Part shown: in pieces, positions 11,641 to 22,440 of the stretch
Layout of the letters: each line of letters begins with the position of its first letter
How positions within the stretch are numbered: the stretch's first letter is position 1
NCBI RefSeq assembly: GCF_028453695.1
Contig: NC_135773.1
Location: 17,608,001 to 17,672,000 of the forward strand
Length of the DNA stretch: 64,000 nucleotides
Source of the DNA: Augochlora pura
Lineage: Eukaryota > Arthropoda > Insecta > Hymenoptera > Halictidae
Reading direction: 5' to 3'
Notes under the pieces: generated by a model
Database searches by the model: none
Told to the model about the DNA's origin: nothing
The model's input: the letters and a program-made list of their open reading frames with translations, nothing else
Made by a program: the position numbers and the translations under genes

Positions 11641-12587
11641 TTCACGAGTGCATTGAAGTTGATTCGTATAAAAACTCACGTAATGGTTGAAGACATCATC
11701 CAATCAAATGGGAACCTCTTCCATTCGCAATCTTCCGTCGAAAAACTGCCGGACACGTTCCCTGAAACTTTCATCGAGCCGATTAATCATCCATCTCGGA
11801 GGGGTGGGAGCGTATCTCGTCGCGGAGCACGGAATCCAGCGTTAATTCCGGTCCGAAATCTGGCGTCAGCGGTTTTTGCTTGACGTGGACCTCTCGCCGC
11901 CAATAACACGATCATCAGAAGCGTCGTTCGAAGCCCGCGCCATGGGGAGAGAGGAAAACGCCGAGTGCATATATCGGTTCCCTCGTTTCATCGGGCTCTC
12001 CAACGAGAGTACACCTATAATTTGTAACGTGGCTCGGGTACCGGCCTAATGGAAAAATACGTTCCGGCCAATTTTACGCACAGCCGTCAGGCGGGTTATT
12101 GGCCGGTGCGAGAGGAACAGGTAGGCAGAGACCAGAAAGAGGATCCGAGCAGAGAGAGAAGAGGACTGCGAAATCTGGCCCGGAGAGATCCTGTCAGGAT
12201 CCAACCCCTTTTAGAGGATTTTCAATATATTAAATTAGTGCACGAGTACTAGAACCTGTTACAGTGTCAGGCGAAATGATCGGTCAAAAATGATGATATA
12301 ATCGAGGGAAGAATTTTTTAGATCGTATACATCGAATGCATCCTCTGATGTGAACGTATTAAATCTCAAGTTCGTAAAACGTTTAAAGGATAAATAGCAG
12401 AAACGGATCTGACAATATACTTCTCATCGTCGAACAAAGACGGTAATACACCGGAAACAGGAAAATCATAAATTTATTATAAATTAGTTATAGCAACTAC
12501 ATTGCGGAGTTTATATATTTATGATATAATTGGGCAGATCAAAGTTAAGACGGAAAAATGTCAAAAGAATTTAAGAACGTCCATGTA

Positions 12588-12753
12588 TTAGGTCTACCAA
12601 AAAATTATGTCGGCTAATGTCATTTCACTTGCGACATATATTTTTTAAAAATGATACTCATAAATTGCCACCACGCTGGCAACGGAGCATAAGTTACAAT
12701 TATATTAAATTATTATAGTAATTACAACAGGTAGAATTTTCCGATAGACCTAA
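12588..12753. mobile_element. mariner-type MITE, 166 bp
   Basis: The left end is TTAGGTCTACCAAAAAATTA. The right end, read inverted, is TTAGGTCTATCGGAAAATTC. Both are flanked by TA, the mariner/Tc1 target duplication. The interior is AT-rich with no coding capacity. Confidence 0.75.
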
Positions 12754-13262
12754 TATTATATTAAACTCACTGAAATAATTAAAAAAGATGCTCCTCATCT
12801 TTGCTGTAATTAATGATGATAATTTATATTTTTCACAAAGATTCGCATTCTAAAACTATCTAACGGGTTATAGTCGCTAATCAGAATACTTTTTGCGTAT
12901 AGGTATCCGCTGCACTTACATGTGTGCAGATGAGCGCAGCGTCCCGACAAAATCACGAATCGTACCGAGAAACGAATCCTCTATGGCGAATCGCGCCACG
13001 AATTACAGAAGCTCACGCGAGTCGTCTAGAAACACGGAATCGCGCGCGATCGTCGGGAATAGCGACGGAATCACTTATCGTTAGGAGTCTGCAATGTCGT
13101 TCCTTAGATTACAATTTAATGTTGCTCGTGCATCCGCGAGAGTAATCGATGGATTAAAGCCGTTCATGGATTCTGCGGAAAAGCGGCAAATGCGATCTTA
13201 ATGTCAAGCGACCTCTGGTCCGGCCCCGTATTTTCCTCGGGCGTGTCTTTTAACAAGCATCG

Positions 13263-13264
<2 letters not shown>

Positions 13265-13304
<40 letters not shown>
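13265..13304. repeat. (CT)n microsatellite
   Basis: About 20 CT units, continued downstream by imperfect CT/TTCTCT sequence for another 130 bases. Confidence 0.95.
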
Positions 13305-13307
<3 letters not shown>

Positions 13308-13429
13308 CTTTCTTTCTGGATTCCCTTTCTCTTCCGCCCTCTTCCTCTCTCTAGATTCTATCTTTCTCTCTCGCTCTTTTTCTCTCTGTGGATTCTCTCC
13401 TTCTCCCTCTTTGATTCCTTCTTTCTTTC

Positions 13430-13433
<4 letters not shown>

Positions 13434-13465
<32 letters not shown>
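13434..13465. repeat. (CT)n microsatellite
   Basis: About 16 CT units, the second of a pair in the same pyrimidine-rich 240-base stretch. Confidence 0.95.
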
Positions 13466-13468
<3 letters not shown>

Positions 13469-14436
13469 CTTTCTCCCTAGTGTGATCCTCGCGACTACTT
13501 TTGCCATTTCGTAACGTTATACTGATACCAGAGCCGCAGTATCCACCGCGGCAAATCTATTATAAATATGAGGTGACCGAGGCCGGCGGCGGACGAATCG
13601 CAAGTGCGGAACGAACGTCCACCTGCGAAACGGAATTTCTAGCGCTGGATTTGCTTGGTTGAAAGCCGCTACTGTAATCGGGATTTCTGCTTCAACGTTT
13701 CCACGCGAAATCCGCCGGCGACCCTCAAATAACACGGTTAATTGGTTTTGAGCATAACCCGGAATTCGGCCGTGTTACTCGGCAAAATTTTCAGCGAGTT
13801 CGAAATACAATCCTTCTTAGCAACGTTAAAGAGGAAAAATTGAAAGCTGTTCATGGAATTAATGTTAAGAACAAAGAAATCGCATTGGTGATTCGGTCAA
13901 AATGTAAAACGATTCAGAGTCAGTTTGGTACGTGTGCATTTAATTGTTTGAACCCTCTGTGGGCCGAATTTTTTCGGTTGCTTTCCATCTGCAGACAATA
14001 TGCAAGGCATAATACTCTGATATTTCATATTGATGGTGTTGTAAATCGTCATCAATATTGTTAGTGATTATATCAGAAGTCTTATATAATTAGGACATCA
14101 TCTTGCGAACAAATTAAAATTATTTGACAAAATATCCATGTATAAGCATGTGACCTGAAGTCACACGAGTCCATAGAGGACATACTGATGAATGGTATTA
14201 TACATTATTCATATCGTTTACTGTAACTTCGCTGTGCTCTTACACAGAATATTATCCATGTTGTTCATGGTAACATTTTATCGAAAATGAAAAGGAAGAT
14301 TTTGTTTGTATATTAACAGTATACCAACCGAGTCAAAAAACTAGGATAATTTGGTTCATAACCTAATCGGATTCTGGTACATCAAATGTGAACTTAGTTC
14401 TACACACAAGAATACCGAATTGATTTCAAGAAAATA

Positions 14437-14661
14437 TTGGGTTGTTCGGAAAGTAATTTCGTTTTTCCCAAGAAAAGACTTAATTTTTTCACAGCCAACT
14501 TCACGCTTAAGCTGCATAATTATTATATAATTGGACAACTGATGTAGTAAGTCTTGTTTGCTAAAAATTTTGTTTGATTCTTTACAATAGATTTTGTTTA
14601 GTAATCTATTGTGTTTCATTTCCATCAAGAAAAAAACGAAACGACTTTCCAAACGACCTAA
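14437..14661. mobile_element. mariner-type MITE, 225 bp
   Basis: The left end is TTGGGTTGTTCGGAAAGTAA and the right end, inverted, is TTAGGTCGTTTGGAAAGTCG. The inverted repeats continue to about 30 bases and are flanked by TA on both sides. The end sequence TTGGGTTGTTCGGAAAG is typical of mariner elements in insects. The minus strand is open across the element (14356-14703), but the peptide shows no transposase motif, so it is probably non-coding. Confidence 0.85.
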
Positions 14662-17600
14662 TATATTGTATAAGAATTTAACAATGGAGATAATAAACGA
14701 CATTCGAAGATCTTAGAAATTGCTAAACAGCGGAGACTGTCGTTAAATAATAAACCGCGGATAACAAGAGCGCAATAAAGAAGATGGAATAAGTGGAGAA
14801 CGATGTCCTCTCGTTTAACGAAGCGAAATATCGCGTGTTCTTTACGGTTAGCGAGGCGCTAAAGAGACCGTACATCTTAATGCGATATCCTGCTTTGGGC
14901 GTTAGGTTCGTTAACGCGACGAAATGAAAATATGAATTCGGTCTAAGAAAAAGAGCGAACCCGTGTACGACGGAGTGGCACCGATTCGAGGGGGAGACCG
15001 CGCATTAAAACTGTAACGATCCCGGCGAATTCTTAAGTGAACGAAATACGAGCCGCGTCGTTATGGGGAGCGGCGGTCTTCGTCCCGGTCGCGTTAATGA
15101 CGGAATCTCTCTCCCCCTCTCTGTTTTTCCTTCGCCGGCTTTTCCGATGGAACTTCTTACGAGCAATCCCCGGCTAAAAGGATTCGACAATAAACAACGG
15201 TGAGCCTCGAAATTAGGCGTCGGCGGTTGCCAATCAAAAAAGAACATACTTCGCTGCTCCGAGCCACCCCTCTATCCTTGGTGGTCAATGGATTAACGAT
15301 GTTGGGACGAGAAGATGGTTTTCAATTTTTCTGTTGTATATAATAATAAAATTATTTTTTTAACTTCGTTTTAAACATTTTTTAAAATTATTTTCGCAAC
15401 TGCTTCGATTAATGAATAATATGAATATTAGTCGCTGACTCGTGCAAGGGGTAATAATTTTCTGTGATAATTTTAAATGATAAAGGACATACTTTAAAAT
15501 GTTTCAAATTATGTTCGGAAGTATTTGAAATTTGTATTTGGATTTTTATAAATTTCAATAGCAATAATTTGCTCTTACAATGATCGCTTTATTAAAATCA
15601 AGATTAAGCAAAACCTTTGCTTGCTCACTAGACATTTTCTTTTCTAAGACGGATGAAACAGAAGCATGATTAATTATATAATTTTAACGAGGCGCATATT
15701 TGATACATTTGTAGGAAAAATGAATGGATCAAATACAGATCAATACAGACGGAAAAATTTGAGTGGGTGTATTGTTACAGAAATCATTCAGATGAAAATT
15801 AACTGCCAGCAATTTTGCAGATAATATCTATTTTTATAGCATTTTTTACGCTGAGTCGAATTACGTATTTTCATATATATAATTAAACGAAAACATATTT
15901 CTTGTCAAAAAATAGAAAGTAGAGAAAAAAGTGTTTGTATTATAAAAAAAAGGAATAGTTGGCAAAATAATTTGCGCATAATACGAATTGACGATAAAGC
16001 TGTAAAAATGGATATTTACAAACCTTTATCTGTAAAATTACCGAGTGGTAGTCGAGAGTATGTTAAATGCTTAAGGATAGAAACGATTTCCACGTCCGGT
16101 GGGCCACGCGAGGATGCAACCAAAAGGTAAAAAGAAATGAAAGAAGGACGGTATTGTTACAGGAGACCAAGGGGGCCCCGAAGGATCCAGAGAATCGAAA
16201 GGGGACGACCGTGAACGTCATGGGAGCGCGGCTTATCGCGGGTAAGTGTATCTAATTACCCTTGCCGTTTACGTCAACGATTTGCAGTGATTTACGGCGA
16301 AATTGTACCGGCGACCTTCGGCCAGCGAAACCACGGTTCCGGGACGCTGAGGGGGACTCTCGAGGGGCCGGGGAGAGGGGGCAGGAGTGGGAACGGGGAA
16401 CGAATCAGCTAAGCGGTCCGCGGGTAAAAAACGCTAAAGGATTCGGTCATTTATCACGGCGGTGGTGCCTCCGGGGCACCACGGGAATGAAAAGGGGAGG
16501 AATATAATCCGTTGGACAGACTAATCGCGCACTAACTATCCACATATTATCTACAATAATTCCATAGTAACTGAGTGGGGGTCCCATTCGACCGGGCGTC
16601 GCGAATCGATTTCAGAGTCTTTATAGGATATCTCTGGTGTCTACGGGGTTCGGATAATCGAGACGAAAACTGCGTGCAAAAGTGTGGCCAACAGTGCGCA
16701 AATTGTCGTCAATCTATCCAAGTTTGACCACTCGCCTCCGAATTTTGTAAATTCATAAAGTTGTACTTTAGAAAAATTTGGATAATTACAAGCGTTGTTA
16801 CCAGATTGCATTGCACAGTATTTTTATTTTATTTTATTTCCACGATGAGTAATCTTATTACACGACGAAGGAAATTTTTCGTTAATTTTGATTCTCGTCA
16901 AGTGACATACGAAAAGGAGAAGTTGAATAAAAATCTACAATATAATTTTACAATTGTAAAATAATGGAAACTATAATAAATAGAAAGTTCCTATTTAACA
17001 GTTCTACTATTTTCAATTGCAAGATTCGATTTTCTCAGTAAAGCATAACATCTATTTATTCGCAGCTCGTTTTAGTAATTGTGTACGCTTTTTACTTTGA
17101 TCCGGCTCGAAAAACCATAAAATTATGTGTACGCGGTTGGTACAATGCCGTAGTGATGAAAACGCTTGTTTGCTTTTATTTACACTTTATTAATACAACA
17201 CTGTACCGATATGATGTTCGCGATTTCTGAATGTGTTTTGAATGCGTTATGTTAGAGTTTGAATTTTGTTCTGAATGCGTTCTAGTTGAGTTTTACTTTC
17301 GTTCTGTATGCGTTCGTCGTGTTCTGTCTGTTGTCACTTCGGTTTTCTGTTGATTGGTGGAGGATAGTTTTTGGTGGCGGAAAAGAAGCGTTTCTGATTG
17401 GAGGTGGGTGTGTCGGAAAGAACTTGAAATGAGGTGTGGGAAATTTGGTCGAAAATTCTGGTTTGTGTCGTCTTCGTTTGTTAAAGTAAAATTTGTGAAT
17501 GGTCCGTGCAACGGTACTGTGAGTCTGTCGCACGTGTTGTCCGTTCGTTGAGTCGAGTTTCTTTAAGTATGGCAGTCGTTTCGTTCGTAGGATTTTTTAC

Positions 17601-18188
17601 CTATTGCCAGTCTATTCGCACGTTTATGATTTAATGGCGAAAGGGATGGCTAGGCACGTTCGACCTTTGGTGTTGCCGTCGCAACAGTAATTGTCTACCG
17701 TCTTGTAGCAATTTTCCCATTAAATCAGTTATCATTGAACTAAAAATTAATTGCCGTCATTCTTTAAAATTTTCATCGAATAAATATAAGTTAACTGTGT
17801 CACAGTTTATTAATAAAAATTTATTAGTGATGACTCCAAACTACAATGATCATGTTTTAAAATATTATCAATTCATTGCAGTATGACAACGAGGTAAACT
17901 CGTGACGAACATTTTCTTCCTAACCTATTAAATATGAATACTATTAATTTCTTGTAAATCGAAATTTGATTCATCTGTTATCACAGTTTCGGAATGACAA
18001 TAAATGAAAGCCCAGATGATATTAAAATTGTATTGTCCTATCAGAGAAATTACGAAAACAGGGAAATGTGAATTGAATGGCGTCGTGAAAGGAATCGTAC
18101 TACTAACGATTAAAATATCATCAACTTTTATTATATTTTAAAAATACTGTTAAAAGTGTTGCAGGAGTAACACAATTCAATCCTATAA
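14662..18188. other. Intergenic block, no gene established
   Basis: Two GC-rich islands (14740-15290 and 16070-16740) in AT-rich DNA. The second contains a weak first-exon candidate at 16164. Nothing else is recognised; the 17280-17660 stretch is moderately GC-rich with short frames on both strands. Confidence 0.4.
16164..16241 (+). CDS. Candidate small exon with strong donor (weak)
   Basis: The sequence ATTGTTACAG (possible acceptor) is followed by 78 bases and then GCGG|GTAAGTGT, a near-consensus donor. All three frames are short. One frame reads ETKGAPKDPENRKGTTVNV and continues. Alternatively ATG at 16219 could begin a signal-peptide-like start (MGARLIA) in a first coding exon. No partner exon was found. 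Listed only because the donor is good. Confidence 0.12.
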
Positions 18189-18733
18189 CACTTTGAACAA
18201 AAAGTAAGGTGAATTTGTTTATAAAATGTAAATTCTTTATTTATTCTTTTTTTATTTTTTTTTCTAGGTTGGTAGGACTGTCTATAACATTTGCCAAGCG
18301 TCTGTTTGTCAAAAGGTTTAATTATCTCCGAGTTGCACGTGTTTTTGTAAACAACCAAAAGTCATCACGATAATGCACCATGTCATACTGCATTGGTTCT
18401 TCGCGACTTTTTTGCCAAAAACTCGGCTCATATCGTTCCGCAACCACCGTATTCGCCTGATTTGGCTCCGTGCGACGTCCGGATATTCAGCAAACTCAAA
18501 AGGCCAATGCGGGGACTCCATTTTGACACGATTGGGGAGATAAAAACCGAATCGAAGAAGGTCTTGACTATACCGGAAAAAGACTATTCCGACTGTTTCG
18601 AGGACTGGAAAAAGCATTGGCAAAAGTGCGTTTTATCGGACGGGGATTACTTTGAAGGGGATGAAATTGATTTGTAAGAATAAATAAAGAATTTACATTT
18701 TATAAACAAATTCACCTTGCTTTTTGTTCACAG
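18189..18733 (+). mobile_element. Internally deleted mariner-type transposon
   Basis: Two inverted repeats of 52 bases, 18195-18246 and 18678-18729, match at 51 of 52 positions. They enclose about 430 bases that retain only the 3' part of a transposase gene. The right repeat begins directly after the transposase stop codon and supplies an AATAAA. Target TA dinucleotides are present near both ends, although the outermost few bases of the left end have drifted. The near-identity of the repeats indicates a fairly recent insertion, or mobilisation as a deletion derivative by a transposase made elsewhere. Confidence 0.88.
18351..18677 (+). pseudogene. mariner transposase C-terminal remnant (DD34D catalytic end)
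   Basis: 108 codons open to a TAA. The second catalytic Asp lies in HHDNAPCH near the start, and the third lies in PYSPDLAPCD. Exactly 34 residues separate the two, which is the mariner DD34D spacing. The segment continues through KLKRPMRGLHFD, then FEDWKKHWQKC and ends GDYFEGDEIDL, the usual tail of this insect family. The whole N-terminal half, with the DNA-binding domain and the first catalytic Asp, is missing, so no active enzyme can be made. It is bounded by the element's 52-base inverted repeats. Confidence 0.9.
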
Positions 18734-20224
18734 TAGTATGTATAAAATGTATCAGATCATGTAAAATGCTATAGGTCAGAAGTATATTGAATTTCGAGCT
18801 AAAACAGTTACAACTGTAAATAGTTAATCAACATAATTGCAAAAGCAAATGAAACGCACGAGGTTAACGAAGAAATGTGTGCGTGTCGCAAACGACGTGT
18901 AGAACACGTTCCATGGAAACAGGGGGAAAGAGCAGCGTCGCTTCCGCGCGATTAAAGAAAAAACCTAAACGTTTGCGCAATGCCTCCCATCGGATGCCTC
19001 TAACTACGGTTGCAAGCTATTTTTGCGGGTCCGAGGTTACCTGGCCGCGGTAAATACGCCGACGCTCTCCGGCAGTTATTTCTAGTCCTGTCGCGCGTAA
19101 ATAAAGTGAACCGGAGCGTGGAAATTAATTAGTGTACCGACGGGCAAAGTATAGGGAAAACTCAGCTCGGCAACGCCATTTAATTGACAAACAAATTTCA
19201 TTTGCCGTTCGATCCGCAGTGCCTGACTCCATATAATCGGCGATACTTTATTGAACGTGATCGTTTTATTGGCAGACCAGAACCGCGTGCTCGATGTTGT
19301 GTATACGCGCACGACGCCGAACTCGCGTTCGTTAACCTAACCCGCGCGATTCCCTGCGAACACAACCGCGGACTTCGTTTAATTCTCCGTCGCTCATTAT
19401 TTTTCGAAATTCGCGCTCTACTAATTCTCTAATAATTGGCCGCCGCGTCATTCCGGCTTCAATTTATCAGCTATGATCTCACTTTTAACGATCGGCTGCT
19501 CCGGTGTACAGTTCTCAATCCGTACTTAAACAAATTCGCTGCAAACTGTGATTAGACCGGGAATATTTATGCGAACTTTTATTAAGCTTGTTCATTGGAA
19601 ACGGAATTTGAAGAAAACTCTGGTTTACGTCATCGACGATTTTATTACAGTTTGCGAAGAAATTGACGAGCGATTAAACGTGTACGAATGTTTTTCTACG
19701 CTGACTATGTAAATGTTGTGCCTGCATTAAATTCGCCGTCCACCGATTGGTTTAATTTGGCATTCTATCGAATTAGGACTAATCAACTCTGTCGATGTTT
19801 AAATTGCAAATGGTGCAAATGCATCGTGATACGTTTGCGAGAATAATGAAATTAGAATGTAAAACGTCAAGAGTTCTCGCGGGCTATTATATATTTAAGA
19901 TTTATTAATATTTATATATTTAACAAATTCAGTAAATGTAGAATAATCAGATGGTAGACAGGCGACACACAGCGAATCGATGGACTTCGTTCTTGCTGCT
20001 TTGAACTGTTTTAATGAACATAATGAAAAGGACTTACGAGGGGAAACGAGCAATCTACAGCATTGCTTTTAGAAGCTGCATTTATTAACTGCAACTTGTC
20101 ATAACAGACTACTTTTCAAACACGTGCAAATGAGAGATTCATATTAGACCTCAGATTTTAATGTACTTCCGTAAATGCTGAATTTATAAACCGTAAGAAA
20201 CAGCATGTTCACTAGAATCAATCT
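18734..20224. other. Intergenic block, nothing recognised
   Basis: GC-rich island at 18900-19460 and AT-rich sequence elsewhere. Open frames on both strands overlap at 19082-19432, and neither shows a domain. Confidence 0.4.
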
Positions 20225-20840
20225 TCTGGAGAAATTTGATCGAAAGATGAACCTAATCGTTTGATTGGCACAATAAGTTCAATATAAAACAATCCTCATA
20301 TAATAAGATTTATTTCACGAATCGACAAGGAATTAACGAAACACTGCAAAAATTTGTTCAAAACAGAAAACTAATCACTTTGATGGTCACGAAAAGTTTG
20401 ATCTACCATAGTCAACCAAAATCAGAGTGTTTTACACAAATCAGCAAAGAATTATTCTAGTACTCCAAGCAAGGAACTGTTTCATTAAAAAAAAACAAAT
20501 AATCATGCTCTCTCGATCATTTTCTATTGTTCTCATAGGATCAACGATGTAAAAAATAATGAGAACGTTCATTTCTACCAACTCGTTCAAGATTTATTGA
20601 TCAAATTGACATGGATCCAATGGGCATTGGAAAAATTTGATCAGAATAGGAAGCTAATCATTTCGATCGATGCAGCAGGTTTGTTCCAAGACAATCTATC
20701 TACAATAACATTCATTACATATAATATATTACAAATAGACAAGAAATGGTCTAGCATTGCAAAAATTTGTTAAAAGTGGAAAACTAATTATTTTGATTGG
20801 CAAAGCTGGCTATACCTAAGGACTACTACAGGAATCAACA
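20225..20840. repeat. Degenerate tandem array around a TGATTGGCA motif
   Basis: The pattern AAATTTGNTC/AAA then GGAAACTAATCA then TTTTGATTGGCA recurs near 20231, 20350, 20633 and 20763, with a more decayed copy likely near 20480. Spacing is 119-150 bases or multiples. A related piece, including the inverted word CCAATCA-TTT-TGATTGG, lies alone at 45020-45060, so the family is dispersed as well as tandem. Confidence 0.55.
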
Positions 20841-22383
20841 AGCAATTAATGCTTAATAAATTTATTAGCATTCTAATAAAAGAAAAGCTATCCTATTATC
20901 CGACCAATTATGCTCCCTCGATGTATTCGCCTAAGCGAGGTTCCCAGTGTCCAAAATCCGCTTTCGACGGGCTTGCTACCAAGAACTCGTTTGCATCCGC
21001 TCGGAGCCAAGCTTCTGTTTACTCCGCGGCGCGAGTAATTGAAAATTAAAGCGGATACGTATCCGCGGAAGAGATCCGTGCACGCGATACCCTCGAACGG
21101 AATTGCTTAAGCAGGAGGTGGACGGGGGTGGCTGGCCCGAAAATTACTGTTATCGGAACCGCGGTCCCTAGGTGAAGAAGCGAAACCGGCGACGCAAAAA
21201 GATACAGTCTTCAGCGAAATTTCTACAAAAGAGAGGGTTCGAAAGGAGGCATAATCCCGTCGATGGTCCCCGTGGACGTGAGGGAGAGGAGAGCGAGATC
21301 GTTTCTCCAATCTACCGGCGCGGCCGTATTATCGGATATTATCGAGCCATATGGAATTTGGGCCCGAAAATAGTCCCGTGCAGGAAATTGCTAACGACTT
21401 AAACGTTGGGGCGGGCGCGCAGGGACCGTGAGTCCCATGGGGCTCAGGTTGTGATGGATTGAGGTTGGCCAGTCTGTAATTTGAAAGGCGTTACATGTGT
21501 ACCCTAACGGGTAGTTCTGTAACGATCCTCCATATGTCCTCGATTGTCGTTCTCTTTCACCTCGAGGATCCCACCGGTCGAACATGTGAATTTCATTATT
21601 ACGGGGACCGGACGTTTCTAACGAACGTTTTCTTACTTTCTACGCCCCAGCCATCGTGGACGTCGTTTTATGGCTGATCGTCCCATTGTGTCGCGAAACT
21701 TGCGCTAATTTTCCACACTAGACACTCTTCGCGGTTTTGCGGATCACGTTTCCTACCGATTGACATTTATAGACGTATACAACCCCGAGTCCATTAGCAT
21801 GTGGTCACTTCCTTAATTAAGATAGTTACATAAAAGCAGGTGTGAAATCATTAATAAATTGTGTTTATTTTATATCACAATATAGGATATATTTCGCCAA
21901 TTACGTATTTAATATTTTATCAATAATAGCCAATAATACATCTTAACTAGTTTTGGCATTCTGGCTATTAATTTATTCTTTATATTCGAAGAAATATTCT
22001 ACCATTCAGCTTCTCGTAATTCTAATAAATGACTGAATACATATCCAGAGTAGAATTCACCGACATATGTTTTATAGCATCGTTTCATGTTGCGTATTAC
22101 CGGGCAGCAGATCTTTATGCAAAATAAAAATTGTTTGCATTAATTGTAAGAAATATAAGATAGTAACAAGTCGAAATTAATGTAAAACTACGATTACATT
22201 CATATAATATTTCTCCAGTTCTGTATTTGACCTATGCATTTCTGTCACTAATCCATAATATCCGCAGTTTATACGTCATTTATTTGTTAAAAGTTATTTT
22301 AATTATCATTATTTTGTTCACTTGCGATGTCGAACTAGGAGATCACTTGCTTATCAACTTAGCAAACGATTACAACGCAACAG
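20841..22383. other. Region upstream of the coiled-coil gene
   Basis: A GC-rich island at 20900-21780 is followed by AT-rich DNA up to the first ATG at 22384. The island may contain the promoter or a non-coding first exon of the downstream gene. No TATA box, initiator or splice donor stands out. Confidence 0.35.
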
Positions 22384-22440
22384 ATGGAAATGGCTGCACC
22401 AGGTAGCAGCAGTGCTCAGGAGAACCACGTTACTCGATCG
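22384..22440 (+). CDS. Coiled-coil gene, exon 1 (start codon)
   Basis: ATG followed by 19 codons (MEMAAPGSSSAQENHVTRS), then the donor TCG|GTAACA in phase 0. The ATG directly follows a CAG, so an untranslated exon upstream is possible. Small and compositionally plain; placed because it joins exon 2 in frame. Confidence 0.5.

Larger units (their letters stand above)
9385..12587. other. Intergenic block, no gene established
   Basis: AT-rich at 9385-10130, then a GC-rich island (10150-11060), AT-rich again, and a second island (11700-12250). It contains a (GT)n/(GA)n tract at 10803-10830, a degenerate simple repeat near 11440-11640, and one candidate terminal exon at 10961. A TTTAAAA box at 10420 with a TATCAGC initiator-like site about 23 bases on could be a core promoter, but nothing coding follows clearly. 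Confidence 0.4.
12754..14436. other. Intergenic block, no gene recognised
   Basis: AT-rich flanks around a GC-rich island (12900-13800) that carries two long CT tracts. Open frames through the CT tracts are Ser/Leu low-complexity artefacts. Confidence 0.45.

Noticed and set aside
13201..13485. 94-codon Ser/Leu/Phe frame
   Set aside because: It is a translation of (CT)n tracts.
14356..14703. 115-codon minus-strand frame
   Set aside because: It spans a mariner MITE and its flanks and shows no transposase motif.
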